A stretch of 64,000 nucleotides of DNA, taken from assembly GCA_009192285.1 (NCBI GenBank), contig WBVU01000004.1, positions 890,001-954,000 of the forward strand, in the 5' to 3' direction. The notes beneath the pieces are model-generated. The model was not told the origin of the DNA, did not search any database, and saw nothing but the letters and a program-made list of their open reading frames with translations. Positions 24,049-37,821 of this stretch are shown here, piece by piece (position 1 is the first letter of the stretch; each line of letters starts with the position of its first letter). Position numbers and translations under genes: made by a program. The stretch comes from Morchella semilibera (Eukaryota > Ascomycota > Pezizomycetes > Pezizales > Morchellaceae).

Positions 24049-27000
24049 ATGGCCGGTGCCCACCAACCACGGTCCCAGTCCCCACGGCCCGAGACCGGAA
24101 GACTTGAGCGAAAGCCTTCCTACAGCTCTCACGCACACCACCGCCAGACTTCTATCGTTAACGGCATTCAACATCGATCCGGCGCCCACTCTCGATCTGG
24201 CTCCTGGGTCAACTCACCTGCGACTTCTCCATTGTCTCCGCCACCGGTAATGCATGCGACCATTGGGCCAAGAGATACGGTCCATATACCTCAGATACCC
24301 CCATCACCGATGACACCTATGATACCTGCGGGCGGTTCAAACTCACTCAGGGAGCAGATACAACTACCACAAATACCTTCATCACCGGTCACCCAGGGAG
24401 CACCCCCCATGACTGACGGAAACAATATGTCTTCAGGTTCAAGTCTAGGAGGCGGGGGAGCTGGATTAGGTCCACCAGGTCCACCCCCGATACCGCAAGG
24501 TCCTAGTCAAAACGGTACAACACAGTTCCAGAAGCCACCGAGAAATCGGTCTCACCATCATTCACACTCTCATCATCACGGCTCTCATCCACGGGCCCGT
24601 GATGAAGAAACCAAAACCCCTGCAGAATATGCACTTCATATATTGTTTACGCAGTTTGTACGATTCGCTGAAAGAAAGATTAATACCTGTTTACCCCCGA
24701 ATCATCCTTTGGATATCGAACCACATATTGAAACCATTTGCGGGGCGGGGGTAGATCCAGCTTTTGATAAACTGATTGGTTCATTAGGTTTGCATCTCTA
24801 ATAGAGCTCATGGTCAGTGGATATAGATATGTAGACTTACATAGGATTACATAGGATATATTGCTCGACACAAGCCGAAACCTGTAATTGATAGCGTAAT
24901 GTTCTGGAGAAAAAGCAAGAGTGAAGCGGCTGCTTTATCAAGACAGGAAATGTCCCAGGTATCTTATAATCGGGTTATCACTTGATCAAACTAAACGCTG
25001 ATATTTCATAAGCAAGCACGTGGTATGCCTCGGCGAAACACTGAACCGCTCGGTAATGGTGATGGTAATAGCTATGGGGCACGGGAAAACTCAATGGTAG
25101 CAGACAGACGGTCAACTATCTCGATTTATATACTATGCCGAGTCTTGATTGAAGTGATAGGCCAGACAACTCTAGAATGCGTCACAGAAGATATGGCGGA
25201 CAAGCTGGAAGATATTATATTTAATCAATTGCGATCAGCAGATCCGGACACATTACTATCCTCGCCTTTGAGAATGGCAAATTGGACACTGTTCGGTCAG
25301 CTATTAGGCGTCATGAGTAATATTGACTTCGAAAGGGTTACTGATCGTTTCTTTGCGGATCTGGAAAGGATGGTCAATCCTACCATCAAAGATACGGAAG
25401 CAAGAGTTGAACTGGTCGTAAAAGGAATGAGCTATATCAAGCTAAAGGTTCATATTCTCCATCATTCTGAATATTTATTTTCCCGCCTATATGGTGGAGC
25501 CATTATTATCCATATTATAGAGAGCCCCAGCTCACATATTTTTTCTCTCTTCAACTTTGTGAACAGTTCTTTCCCGAAATGGCACTTCAAGAATCCGCCG
25601 ATTTTATGGTATCAATGGCCAATTTCTTCGTCAAATCCCAAGGTTTCCGCGCGAAACGTGCATACTGCGAAATTTTTTCAAAGCTTCTACTCCCTATCGC
25701 CCCTACCGCTAAAACAGAACTCAACCATCCAACCTGGCAAGAATTTGTGAATCTTCTGCATCCAAAATTGAACGAGATGATGGCAAAGCCTCGGCATTGG
25801 CACACTGCTTTCCCCCTTATGGGAACGTTGCTTTGCGTAAGCCCTAACGAATATTTCGCCAACTTTTGGATGCATCTTGTCGAGAATAATCTCCCGAAGT
25901 TGAGAGACAAGGATAGATCGATGCGAGTGCCCATAGTGCAAACACTTGCGAGATTGACTTGGACCTATCTATTTCGCTGTACGGAGAGTATGAACAATAC
26001 CACCAAAAAACTTGAAAGGATAATTCAAATCCTATTGACAAAAGATAAGAAAGAAAAGTCTTTGGTGACAGCAGAGCAGCAAGTAGTTGAGCCTTGTATT
26101 CAACTTATTCGTTTTATTGGGTTTAAGTACCAGGATCTTTGTTTTCGAACTGTTGTATTTCCATTATTAAATGTGGAGTTGTTATCGGGGGCAAATATAT
26201 TGAAACTAGACCAGTTATCGCCAGAGGGAATGGTTGTTGGTATCAGGACATTTTTGGCCATTATGGCAGACTTGGAGAAAGGAGAATCCGGCTTGCCTCC
26301 ATTCCCGGAAACCTTTGCCTCAAACCCCCCGGAGAAGATACCGCCCACTTCAACATGGCTCGCGAAAATTGAAGCGGAAAAGAAGGATGGCGTCAAGGTG
26401 AAGGTGGACCGCAGGTCACAAGCAGTTGCAGTGGAAAAGCTTGGCTCAACCGCAAAGGAATACTACGACCGCTTTTGCGAGATGCTTGGAAAGATCATCG
26501 TTCTCTGCGACATAAATTTTGGGGGTCAAGCAGTTCTGGATGAAAGATTTGCTGCAGTGCCTAAGACGCCGCTAGAAAACAAGTTTTCCTTTGGGATCAG
26601 GGATGATACAAGAGGGGATGCTGTAGAGCAGAGGCAAAGCTTTTACGAGCTTCTTCACGTTGCTATCACGGCGCTCCCTCGATGCCTTCCTCCGAACATC
26701 CCATTTTATAAGGTTGTCACACTTTTGTGCAGCGGAACTGCACATATCGACCAGAATGTTGCTACCGCCTCTGCAAACGCACTAAAAAGCATCGCTAGAC
26801 AGTATAACTCCCAACAAGTTATCATTGGCTTTGCAAGGTTCATCTTTGCGTTCGATGAGCGTTATTCCACAACCTCTGATGGTGGAATGCTAGGTAGTGG
26901 CCACATAGAAAGTACCCTCAAACTTTACATTGATTTGTTACGAATATGGCTCGAGACGATCAAGCAAAAGGTTAAAGGTTCTAGAGATGCCGCGTCGGCA

Positions 27001-30000
27001 GCAGCAGAATCGTCCTCAATGCTGGATGACCGCGGGCTTGGAAACCGTAGCGAAGAACTGGAGTATTCGAATGTGCAAGCTCATGTTGATGAGATTGAGT
27101 CAAATGGGCTGTTCTTTTTATGCTCGCAGTCACGAGTGGTGAGAAGATTTGCCATTATGGTTTTAAGGATCATAACAGAGTTCGACATGGTTTTAAGTGA
27201 GCCTGCAGAGATCAGCGGGAAGGCGAGTGCACATTCGAGAAAACCTAGCCGCACCTCAGTATCTCCGGCGTATCCACGGATTATACACATCTTGGAAAGT
27301 GATTCATTAAATGTTATGAATCTGAATGATGAGAACCTACCTGTGGCGGAACGGAGTAGGCTGCAGAGAGAATTGAAGGATTCCAAGTCGAAGGACGCAT
27401 TAGTGCAGATGGCAATAAGCGACAATCAGTATGATTCGTCTCTGTGGTTCAGGGTATTCCCTAGCCTCATTAGGGTCTGTGTGGAAAGGTGTCCGACTAC
27501 TGTAGCGCTCTGTAGAGACCTGGTGTGTGGGCGTTTAGTCCAGATGCATCAATCGATCTGCGCCATTGCACAAACCTCTAGGGCACCGAACTTGGGGTTT
27601 GAAAGCGTACCAAAACAGATACTGAGAGCATTACCCCAAACTAGTCCAGAGGTTATGATTGAGCAATGGAAGCTGTATTTGATCGTAGCTTGCTCAACAT
27701 TGACTTCAACAGACGGTGAGACATCAGTATCACGGCCACGGACCCCACAGCATGCAAGGAAACCGTCAAAAAACCAACCCCCCCTGGCACCTTACCGCCT
27801 TAACCGGATCACTTCCGCCAGATCTGTGTTCCAAATGGTTATTCCACTACTGAGTTTAGATAATCAGAGGATTAGGGAGGCAGTGGTTTCAGGATTAGGC
27901 AATATCAACATCAACCTTTATAAGACACTAATCGAGAGCCTTCAACCTACAGTACAGAAGTGGAGCCCCGAAGACTTAGTAAAAGGAAAGCGAGTCGATT
28001 CACCTCGGCGGAACCGGCGTCAAGATAGACTTAGGGCAGAAGTTACCCATGTATTCCAGCTCACATCGCACTTCCTTCAGAAAGAGGAAGTTTTCAGAGA
28101 CGAATGGATTTTACAGAAAATGATAGCTTTCATAAAGGATATGAAAGTATTCCTCCAAGACCCTGAAGTTCAGACCGATTGGGAGCACCAGAAACTTCGA
28201 AGGTACTTTTGTGGGCTCACTGAGGAGCTATTTGAAGGACTTAAAAAAGCAGGTGTTTCTGTCCAGTGGCTCCCGTTCCAAGGCCGGCTATCGATCTACA
28301 TTCTAATGCAGGATTGGTGCGGACACGGGCCGAATTGGTCAGTCGTCAAGGATAGAGAGGAGAAGATGAGGCAGATAGTAGACAGCCAACGAGATTTAAC
28401 AGACAAAGGAACACTAGGGGCCGCAATGGAGATTGAAAAGCGGAATCTCAAAATTGCTGCATTGAGCGCGATGGCATCACTCTGCGTAAGTTGTAAAAAT
28501 GCGTGTCAAGGTATACTAGGCTAATCTCGGTTTTATAGGCCGGCCCGGTTATGGGTGACCTGTCACAGAATGTGGTGGCTACGCTTGAATTCAACGTGGA
28601 GGAGCTTTTCCGCTGGATTGAATCGATATTTGCGTCGCCAAGTGATAGGACGCACCGCATTGGGCGACGAGCACTGAAAAACATTTTATTATACAACCAA
28701 GAAACAGTCTTGCTGAATAATGCTATGAAACGGTGTTATTGTTTTGATTCTTCAGCAAAAGCAACACAAAGTTATTTCGCTGTTATTTCGGAGGTGCTCA
28801 GAGAGGTCCCAGATTACTTGGACGGCGTGTGGAAAATTATGGCACTTTGCTTATTTAAGCTGGGGGACGAGAACGCAGAAGTTAGGTTGCAGGCTGCAAA
28901 GTTACTAAGGGTGACGGAAGAACGTGCCTGGAATATTTCAAGAGTTCAAGATTTTGAAGTCAGCATCTCAGATAAAACCGTAGCCGTTTACAAACGTGCG
29001 CAGTTTCATCTTTCGAAAGGCCTCTCGATAGATCATCCTGAGCAGGCAATGTTCATATTCTCCGAACTCACTATGTTTTTCAATCTTACGGAAGGGAAGG
29101 CTCAGAGGGACATACTCCACGCTCTGCTTCCCTGGATTCAAACCATCGACCTATCCCTCGAGCCCAACGGCGATCTACTTCCCTCGTCATATATGGTCCT
29201 TGCGAACTTGTACGAGATTACAGTTAAGTTTAGCAGCAAGATCCACAGTGAAATTCAAGCAGTATGGCAATCTCTTGCGACGGCTCCGTTTCTTGGTAAT
29301 GTACAGGTTATTCTAGATTTCATTTTTAACCAGAGTCTTGAACGCCGCGAACAAAACTTCGTCGAGTTTGGTAAACAGGTCATTGTTTTCTTGTCTGAAA
29401 CCGTTGCGGGAGCGAAATTGGTGGAGGCCTTGATGGGATACCTTCAACCAAGATTAATGATAATTGCGGTCAAAGAGCCTACACCGCCACCAGATGCATC
29501 CCAATTTCCGTACGTGGCAGACCTGTCAAAGTGTGTCCCAAACAGTGGGAAACCGGTAAGCTTTCTCCTTTTGTTTAAGTTTGTTTACTAGCGCTGATTT
29601 GGTTAGACTGGTTTCTCTTTGGGACACCTTGCAATGATAATGATGGTTGATCTTCTCGTTGGACCTGTGCCCGAAATGGCTGAGAAGTTAACACTACTCT
29701 TGCAAGTTGTATTTGTTCTGTGGGACCACTACGTTCCATTGGTTCAGGAACAGGCAAAAGAGATGTTGATACATCTTATACACGAACTTGTCATTCCGGC
29801 GCTCAATCAGGAAGAGGATCGGGCGACCAGGATTGCAACTCTTGAATTTATCGAGACTGTCCGACAACGCGACGGCAAAACTTTCTGGGCTTACGAAGAG
29901 ATTAGCTCCACGGAGGAAAGTGGCCTACGAGTACCAAAATCAATGGGTCACATGATTACATGTGTGCTTGAGATGTTCTCAACTGTCTCACCGGGATTAA

Positions 30001-31973
30001 AGTCTGCCTGGGGTAAGGTTGCGCTTTCATGGGCGACCACATGTCCAGTACGGCACCTGGCTTGCAGATCATTCCAGGTCTTCCGGTGTCTTCTCACAAC
30101 TTTAGACCATGGTATGCTGTCAGACATGCTTGCTAGATTGTCAAATACGATTGCAGACGAAAGTGCAGATATACGATTGTTTGCCATGGAGATTCTTATT
30201 ACACTGAATGCTATCATTGCAGAGATGGACGAAGATTACCTCTTACAATATCCTCAGTTATTTTGGGTAACTGTTGCCTGTTTGAATACTGTGCACGAGG
30301 GCGAATTTATGGAGGTTTTATCATTGTTGGAAATGTTACTAGACAAGATTGATTTGGCAGATCCGGCTAAGGTTAACTACCTCATGGATGCATTCCCGCC
30401 GAAGTGGTTCGGCAAATTTGAGGGTCTTCAGAGTCTTATTGATAAAGGGCTTCGGTCTTCAGTATCATTTGAGAAAACCTTGGCAGTTTTCGATAAGCTC
30501 AACATGATTCCCACGAATGAACTTGTTGGAGGGGATAGCAGATTATTGTTCGCGATATTGGCCAATCTGCCACGGTTTTCAGAGGCACAAGAAGGGACGC
30601 CTAACGAGGATGTCATTCTTTGTGCGGAAAGATTGAAAGTATTAGCAGAGGCCCAGGAACATAAATCTTTAACCAGAGTAATGTCTCTTTATGCTGGACA
30701 GAGGTTCAGATCGAAGAAAGATTTCATATCGCAGACTGTCAACGCGTTGAAAGAGACATTTTTCCCCACCTATGAGGCTCAAGCTCTGATTTTCCTTGTT
30801 GGACTCCTCTCGAATAAGCTGAAATGGGTCAAGCTAAGGACAATGGAATTGCTGACAATAATGTTGCCCTCTATCGATATGCGAAAACCAGCCTTTGCTG
30901 GGGTAGGTGCCGATCTCATTTCACCTTTGTTAAGGTTACTGCAGACAGATTTTGTTGAGCAAGCGCTGGAGGTACTTGACAAAATGATCACTATTTCTGG
31001 CGGGCCCATGGACCGTCACGTTATGCGGATGAGCATGGGGAACAGGACAATTCGGAAGGAATATGAAAAAACCCAGACACTATTTGGAATACCAGACGAG
31101 AGTGGTTGGGCAATCCCGATGCCGGCAATCAATGCAACTATGACGAGAGATAATGTTCACGCTGTTTTTTACACCTGTACTCAGGCAGCTGCTGCGGAGG
31201 AAGAAGCACCCCCTACCCAGGATGTCGAGTTTCACATGGAGGATTATTCTTACACTAGCATGCAAGATAGGACGGCGACAATGTTGAGCGAAGACGGAAG
31301 AGGTGAAGGTGGATTTAGTGATACCGTTCTGAGGCTGGGCGACTTAGATGCGTTCTTTGGCGGAGATGATAGCACACCTAACCACAACCAAACCCCATCG
31401 CAGGCAGACACTGAATTTACGGAGAGTGGTGAAACTGCGCCACAAGTTTACGATAACCGGGTGTATGCAATTCTGAATAGGTCGCTTGCCCGAACGCCGA
31501 GTGTCACATCCTTTCAAACGTCTTTTGCGGATTCTCTAAACACACCGGTGGTTACAAGGGACCAACCGCCGGGCGTTATGACCCCCACTGCATTCACAGC
31601 CCCGCCAATCCCTTCGTCAAGCAGGTATGCTCCGAGATCCGTTTCCTCGCCGCAAATGCAAATGATGGGTCGTACTGGAGAAGAATCCCTATCGGAAGCT
31701 GAAGAAGAATACGATCATCTACACGGCTCTGACTTGGACCCAGGTGATACCACAGCTTCGATATCACGCGAAGGAACCCCAGAAAGTGCGTTTCTTTTGG
31801 ATAATCTACTCGACAGATCTAGAGGGATGAGAAGGATGTTTAAGGGTGGAAGAGATAAGGGCGAAGGCTCATCAGGTAGAGCGCCTTCGAGAGGGCCGAC
31901 AAGTAGAGCCCCAAAAAGCCCAAAGAATTTCAAGAGAGGGGAATATCAGGGGAGGATGCATAATGGATTTTAA
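24049..31973 (+). CDS. Cell morphogenesis scaffold Tao3/Mor2/PAG1 (Furry family)
   Basis: Six exons: 24049-24787, 24855-24958, 25013-25447, 25567-28485, 28539-29555 and 29607-31973, giving about 2526 residues, the large size typical of the family. Furry proteins are HEAT/ARM-like scaffolds that support NDR/LATS (Orb6/Cbk1) kinase signalling for polarised growth and septation. The first ~190 residues are Pro/Ser-rich with a His-rich patch. The conserved helical body starts near PAEYALHILFTQFVRFAERK and continues through SLGYIARHKPKP into the long repeat region. The last ~300 residues are polar and end in a Ser/Arg/Lys-rich basic tail. The splice sites preserve frame throughout, and the junction proteins match the conserved Furry N-terminal region. 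The whole gene is free of the repeats that fill the flanking DNA. Confidence 0.95.
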
Positions 31974-33543
31974 TGGATTTTACTGGGTTTCGAACTGACG
32001 AGGCGCGCATTGTTTTTACCTTTCATTTTTTCTGTTCCGGGTTGTTGATACATTTCTTTTGTGATATGCAGTTGAATGAATTTCATCATTTAGGTTTTCC
32101 TCGGTTGCATTAGTATTGTCGGGTCATGTTGTAGTTATTCTTTTTTTTTCTTCTGTTCTTTCACTTCTTTCTGGGTAGCTAGCCCGATCCCTAGTGGTTC
32201 TCTACCCAGCTTATGTAATATTCTTTTTTAGTACGTATGGTGTGACGGCATATATGGTATGGCCATCTCATGCTCTCCTTTTCCTTTATTCCTTTATTTA
32301 GTATGTCAAGCAAGACTTTAGAGGAATACTTAAGACTGAGATTTATTAGTCGAGAGATGCCCCAAAGACCATCAACTACTGTAACCCCACACCTCATGGT
32401 GATCATGAGGGGCCGGTGAGAATCCATGCGAATTTCTACACAAAGTACATATTTGAGAGTGACCTGAGGCTATAGGTATGCAGGTATGCAAATGTGTTAA
32501 AAGTAATTTTACCAACGGTGGCATAAGCACTGAATTTCAGCCCTTGTGCCAGTATAAATGCCAAATTTCAGTCTTTACGCCGTGCTATACTACGTCAATC
32601 GTTAATGCCAATAATACTTTTAAAAGTTTCCAACCGTGGTAAAATACCGCACCGGTGGAGAATGTTCATATATATTATATATATAACCCCTTTTGGCCAA
32701 AAGGTCAGTGCTTTTATTCATTTTGAGGCATAAATGCTGGTATTATTTTCACCACCAGTAACTTTTTGACATATCTACCGTTCCATAGGTACCTACATGT
32801 ACGTATTTGTATGTGTTCTTTAAGAATACTAAAGTGATCGAAATAGAGTACATAATTTAGTCATGCGTGAGAAAGGAAGCTTTTAAGCCATTGACTTCAA
32901 GCAACGAACCTTCCCCGCTCTACCTCCGGCAGAGAGAGGTAAGATCCTGTCATTGCCTACGGATTTCATGCATAAATAAACAACCACTCAATCTTCGAGA
33001 TGCCGAGTGATATTACATGTTGAAAGTACTAGCATAGACAGCCATATATGCATACTAAGTTCACCTACAGTACAATCGGGTTTACACTCCCCCAGATCGT
33101 CAATGTCCTTCATCTTTAAATGATACATACATACATGTAGGTTATAACTGAATATGAAGTAACACTGACTAGATCTAGAATGATCCGCCTATACATGTAT
33201 TCACACACGCGCACACAACCCTGGTAATTGCGTGATACAACGCCAATATTCCGTAAATACATAATCGCTCCACTATATATATTAACAATCATCGTCTCGG
33301 TTAAGCGGTAAGAGCTGTCGATAAGCGTGCTCATCTTATCTTTAATTGTCTCCATTGTCTCATCAATCATTTAATTCCAGTTGCCTTTTTAATAATTGCA
33401 CAATGCCCCACTCACATCACGAAATTAACACAGTTGCTCAGCAAGTTTACAAGGGGGTGAAGTAAGTGGGAAATGTGTATATATTTGATGCTAAGAGGTT
33501 CTATCCCATGAGAAGCCCCAATCTTACACACCACATATCCACA
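31974..33543. other. Intergenic region between Tao3 and the dioxygenase
   Basis: About 1.6 kb holding the Tao3 3' flank and the dioxygenase promoter. A T-rich stretch follows the Tao3 stop. TACATGTA occurs at 32794, 33132 and 33192. A loosely symmetrical segment at about 32510-32770 may be a decayed inverted repeat, but its arms are too weak to call. No gene is visible. Confidence 0.55.
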
Positions 33544-34949
33544 ATGGCGCCTGCAGTAATTAATATTGCAACAAACGATAACGTCCCCGTAGGAGATTAC
33601 AAAGAGATCAGTCACGGGCCTAAAGCATTTGATAAGAACGTCGAAATCAAAGGCGGTGATGGGCATACTCCGGCAGCAGTATGTGAGCTCTTATCCCCTC
33701 ACTGGTGCGCACCAATTAATAACTTCACCAGTATCCTCATTATCTACCTACTTGGGTTGGCGACAAAAGGTGCCCTCATCCAACCCCCGCTGCCATATAC
33801 AATGAAGTGTATAGCTAACGAAGAACATAGCTACCCTCCTCTGAAGCCATTCGAGCACACCGAGCGCGGGCTCTCCGCAGATCCATCCTTCCCCAACCTA
33901 CTCCCCTCTCATGTAGAGCTCACCCATATCAGTCCGAAATTTGGCACTGAAGTCAGAGGGGTTCAACTAAGCTCTCTCACTAGCGTGGGTAAAGACGAGC
34001 TCGCACTTTTCGTTGCCCAGCGTGGCGTTGTTGCATTTAAAGACCAGGATTTTGCGGACCTTCCTATCGATAAAGCACTTGAATTTGGGGGATATTTTGG
34101 AAGACACCATATCCACCCTTCTTCAGGTCAGCCCGAGGGATTCCCAGAAGTCCACCTAGTTCATAGAGGCGCGGGAGAGGCTGTGGAAGCGAGTGTATTG
34201 GAGAGCAGAACTAGTAGTGTTGCATGGCATTCGGATGTGACCTATGAGGCCCAGGTACGTAGCTGGGGGGGAAAACCCGCATACACCTTGAATATCTAGG
34301 GCTAATAAGGCTTTATTAAGCCCCCGGGAACAACGTTTTTGTATGCGCTTGATATTCCGAAAACAGATGGCGGCTACTCAGGAGGAGATACCGCGTTTGT
34401 AAACCAAGTAGAGGCATATAATAGGCTCAGTGAGCCGTTTAGAGAACGCCTAGAAGGGTTGAAAGCAATCCATTCGGGATACGAGCAGGCTGATTTGGCT
34501 AGGAGGAAGGGTGGAGTGGTGAGGAGAGAGCCTGTTGCGAATGAACATCCTGTCGTTCGGACTCACCCAGTATAACCCACATATATCCCGCATAAAGCTG
34601 TCAGTTACTGATACTAGTCTTTTGGCAGGCCACCGGAAAGAAAGCACTCTTCGTCAACCCACAATGTAACTACTAACCCCTATATTCCATGCCCAATTTT
34701 ACTAACTCGTGAAAATCAGTCACGCGTCACATAGTGGGCTTCAAAAAGGAAGAAAGTGATGCTCTCCTGAAGTTCCTTTACGACCACACCACATACGGAC
34801 TCGATTTCCAGATCCGCGTAAAGTGGGAACCAAAGACTGTTGTAGTATGGGATAATCGAGTGACTGCGCACTCGGCTTTGTTGGATTGGGATGATGGTGG
34901 CAGGAGACACCTGGCGAGAATTACACCACAAGCTGAGAGGCCATCTTGA
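33544..34949 (+). CDS. TauD/TfdA-type 2-oxoglutarate dioxygenase
   Basis: Six exons: 33544-33678, 33732-33769, 33831-34254, 34321-34569, 34629-34665 and 34720-34949, giving 370 residues, a normal size for fungal alpha-ketoglutarate-dependent sulfonate/taurine dioxygenases. The Fe(II) triad is visible: His191 and Asp193 (WHSDVTY) and the distal His345 (RVTAHSA), with Arg356/Arg357 placed to bind 2-oxoglutarate. The segment TWVGDKSYPPLKPFEH arises only after splicing the 38-nt exon 2, which supports that structure. The likely role is oxygenolytic release of sulfite from alkylsulfonates, as in yeast Jlp1, but the substrate is not determined by sequence. I chose ATG 33544 (MAPAV) because homologues start close to here; 33466 is an in-frame upstream alternative. 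Confidence 0.88.
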
Positions 34950-35296
34950 ACTAGATGCATACATGTAGTTAAAAGCAAATATTGAGGGCTAGTATAGTAG
35001 AGCTATCCTCTGGACAGTACGTAGCTAAATAGCTGATAACAGTGTCTGTAAACACTACTGTTTCAACAGTAGTGCCGGTCATCGTTAATATTGTAATTCG
35101 ATCGTTATATATATATATACTTGATATTAGAATCTAGTACTTTCGGATGATAAATAGATACACTTTATTTAAAAAAAAATAGTGCTTTCGGATGAGCATA
35201 TTAGTTAGGTCTAATAACATTGACTTCCCCAATATTAGTTTAGTTATGCTTTGTTGGATTTCGCATATATATATACATGTATATATATAGTACTTG

Positions 35297-35422
35297 CTCC
35301 ACACTTTATATTAGGTTTTGTTTATGCCATAGGGGCTAGCTCCCTGTATGCAACATTCTTGTACCTAGAAACGAATGAAATTATGAGTTAAAAAAAAAAA
35401 AAAACTCCACACTTTATATTAG
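35297..35422 (+). mobile_element. Poly(A)-tailed retroposon with 18-bp target-site duplication
   Basis: The 18-bp sequence CTCCACACTTTATATTAG occurs exactly at 35297-35314 and again at 35405-35422. Between the copies lies a 90-bp insert (35315-35404) that ends in 15 consecutive A. An insert with a 3' poly(A) tail abutting an exact target duplication is the hallmark of target-primed reverse transcription by a LINE-type machinery. The 75-bp non-A part shows no open frame and was not recognised. It could be a 5'-truncated LINE, a SINE fragment or a short reverse-transcribed RNA. The exact duplication suggests a recent insertion. Confidence 0.82.
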
Positions 35423-36921
35423 CGACCCACGATTTGAATTTCTTCAGCTGCAGCTAGATTATATCAATATGTACCGCCGAGCTTCCATGACCCAGGGAGC
35501 AGGTTGACCTAGGGGCTTGAGGATATATCTGGGCTATCTTATAATAACGTTTGGAACTTTCTTTTCTGAGTACATCTTGTCCAATAAGTCTGAGCGCTCT
35601 GCTGTAGAGATAAAACTTGGAGTATAGATTGCAATTGGTAGATATAGATTTTGTGATCCGAACATTCTATCATGAGCCTATTCATAAGTCCCATCTGTAT
35701 ATTTACACGATGATAGGTTGATAATCTACGGGGTCATCTACTAGCTATAGGCGCTCGAGCAATAGCTAGTAAAGGCTCGAATAGAGCTAATTGATTTCGA
35801 CAGAAACCTATGATAACACGTACACGGCAATGTGTGCCTGAGGAGATAGTGAGGCTTAAATAGAGGCTGTGGATCTTGACAGAGCTAGACCGAGTGACAT
35901 GAGGAAGCCCTCGGAAAAACCTGAATAAATAACTATGACCCACCGATTTCATGAGATCCCCTTTGGAAGGGAACTCTCTTGACGCTTTGAAATCATGCGT
36001 AAGGTCGGTCACAAGTATGTACCTACATGTAGTCTCGTACCTATCCCCTACGGGCAGCTTGGTATGTATCGCGCTTTCTAGGTTTTGTAATGCCGTTCAA
36101 TGACGAGTGGCTAGCTAGAAAGACTAAAGCCGGTAGAGCTTTAATTAACTACTAGAGTAGACCACATCCGCCACTGGAATAGCTTGGTCGACGAACAGAG
36201 GGTGCGGTCCTAGATCCTGCCCCCCAATGAGAAAGCTCGGCTAGTAGAATACCAAGGTTTAAATGAACCTTAGAATTAAATCATTAATTCTTTGGCAATT
36301 GGCTCAATATATGTTTTAAGATAGAAGCCCAATATTCAAACTTTTGGGCGGAAATTCAAAGCTCTAGCTATAGCTTGGTGGCGCCATGGCGGTATGTATT
36401 TCAGGGATAAACGAATCAATCGAACTCTGCCCATTGGATACTGAAGTTACTTAATTAATCAATCAACTATTCCGGCGAGTATTAATGAATTAAACAAAAA
36501 AAGAGATCAGTCCGGCGATTGGGTCATGATATATCACTCGAATAATTTAGGTACTTGACAATACTACTGTCCGATGGATTGATACCATAGATCTACAGTT
36601 TTTGTTCTATAATACTAAATTCTTTTATATATACTCCTAGATTGAATCAACCTATGCATGTATTGCCAAATTTTGAGCCCTAGAAAAAGGAGTTGTTAGT
36701 AAATTGCGTTTAGGCTATGCGGTCTAACGATTATGCTGTACAGCGAGATGCTCGTGTGAAATAATGGGTGAGAAGATTGACTGCGTTGGACAATTTCCGG
36801 GTGAACATTTGTGGTTTGAGATAATTGATAGAGTGTATTGTTTTGAGGCAGTTCCTAGCTCCTAGCTAAGATGTAGGTAGTATATAATATGGCTTGAAAT
36901 ATAAACTTACTAGATAATTTC

Positions 36922-37046
36922 TTAGGGCCCGCTTGGCAACAGGCCAAAACGGAGTTTTCACCCTTGTAAACTCCGTTTCAACGATCTTTTTGTTAGACAT
37001 TGATCCTTGGAAACTCCGTTTGGTCTAATTGCCAAACGGGCCCTAA
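36922..37046. mobile_element. TIR element with GGGCCC termini (MITE-like)
   Basis: The ~125-bp body has near-perfect ends: left TTAGGGCCCGCTTGGCAA, right (reverse complement) TTAGGGCCCGTTTGGCAA. An inner inverted pair (AAACGGAGTTT and AAACTCCGTTT) lengthens the hairpin. Termini of the GGGCCCGTTTGG kind occur in hAT-like MITEs of other eukaryotes, but I cannot fix the target duplication, so the superfamily stays open. It is non-coding. Confidence 0.75.
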
Positions 37047-37821
37047 TTAACCTTATATATATACATACTATCTAAAAAATAAGCCGGTATGGCCGTTGCG
37101 GTACCGCCATAACATATGAGATCGGGATTCCTATTAGCAGACATGATCTACACCGCCCAAGCAAATACGACAATCCCTAGCCAAAGATACCCAATTTTCC
37201 AAGTTTTTCCGTATGGCAATATTTGTTCCCACTCCCACCTCTTCGGATTTTTGTCCCTGCTACGGTTGAGCAGGTACGTTGTTGGTTGCCTAAGGCAAAG
37301 GTTACGTTGGTAGCTTCAATCAGCTGTAGTTATATACATAGGTTAGTAATATTTAAATCGCGTCGTAAATCTAGCAGGGTTGAAACACTGATATTAATGT
37401 CTGTATCACGTTCAGTAATCATGGCGCGCTACTACCACATATGAAGCTTGCCATTTATTTTATAGGTCCATGTAAGCCTATGCATGGAGATCGTTATATG
37501 TATGCGTGACAAGCTCTCATTGGTGCGTGGTAGTAACGCATAAACGTATGTACCTACATACATACATACCTTGATTTGGAATTACACAATATTATCCTGC
37601 GGAAGAGGACAAATGTGGCATTCTATATTCAGGACTCTAATTGGGTCCTTGATCCCCTCCCTCGAGCATTCTAGTTGATCGTGATTACTATGAGCTGTAC
37701 TCGACTAGGTAACTAATCCTAATAAAAATCCTATGAGAATTAACATGTGATTGTATAAATCACTCTGAAAAGGGGACCTGGTTCGGTACAACCCGAGTAG
37801 TACTCTAACTACGGTACTGTA

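Noticed and set aside
32510-32770. Possible inverted-repeat element with AAAAGT and CACTGA blocks at both sides
   Set aside because: The arms match only in short scattered blocks and no target duplication is visible.
35734-36012. 92-residue minus-strand frame in the 35-36 kb repeat region
   Set aside because: It has no family motif, splice sites or codon pattern. It could be a decayed transposon piece, but nothing supports a call.
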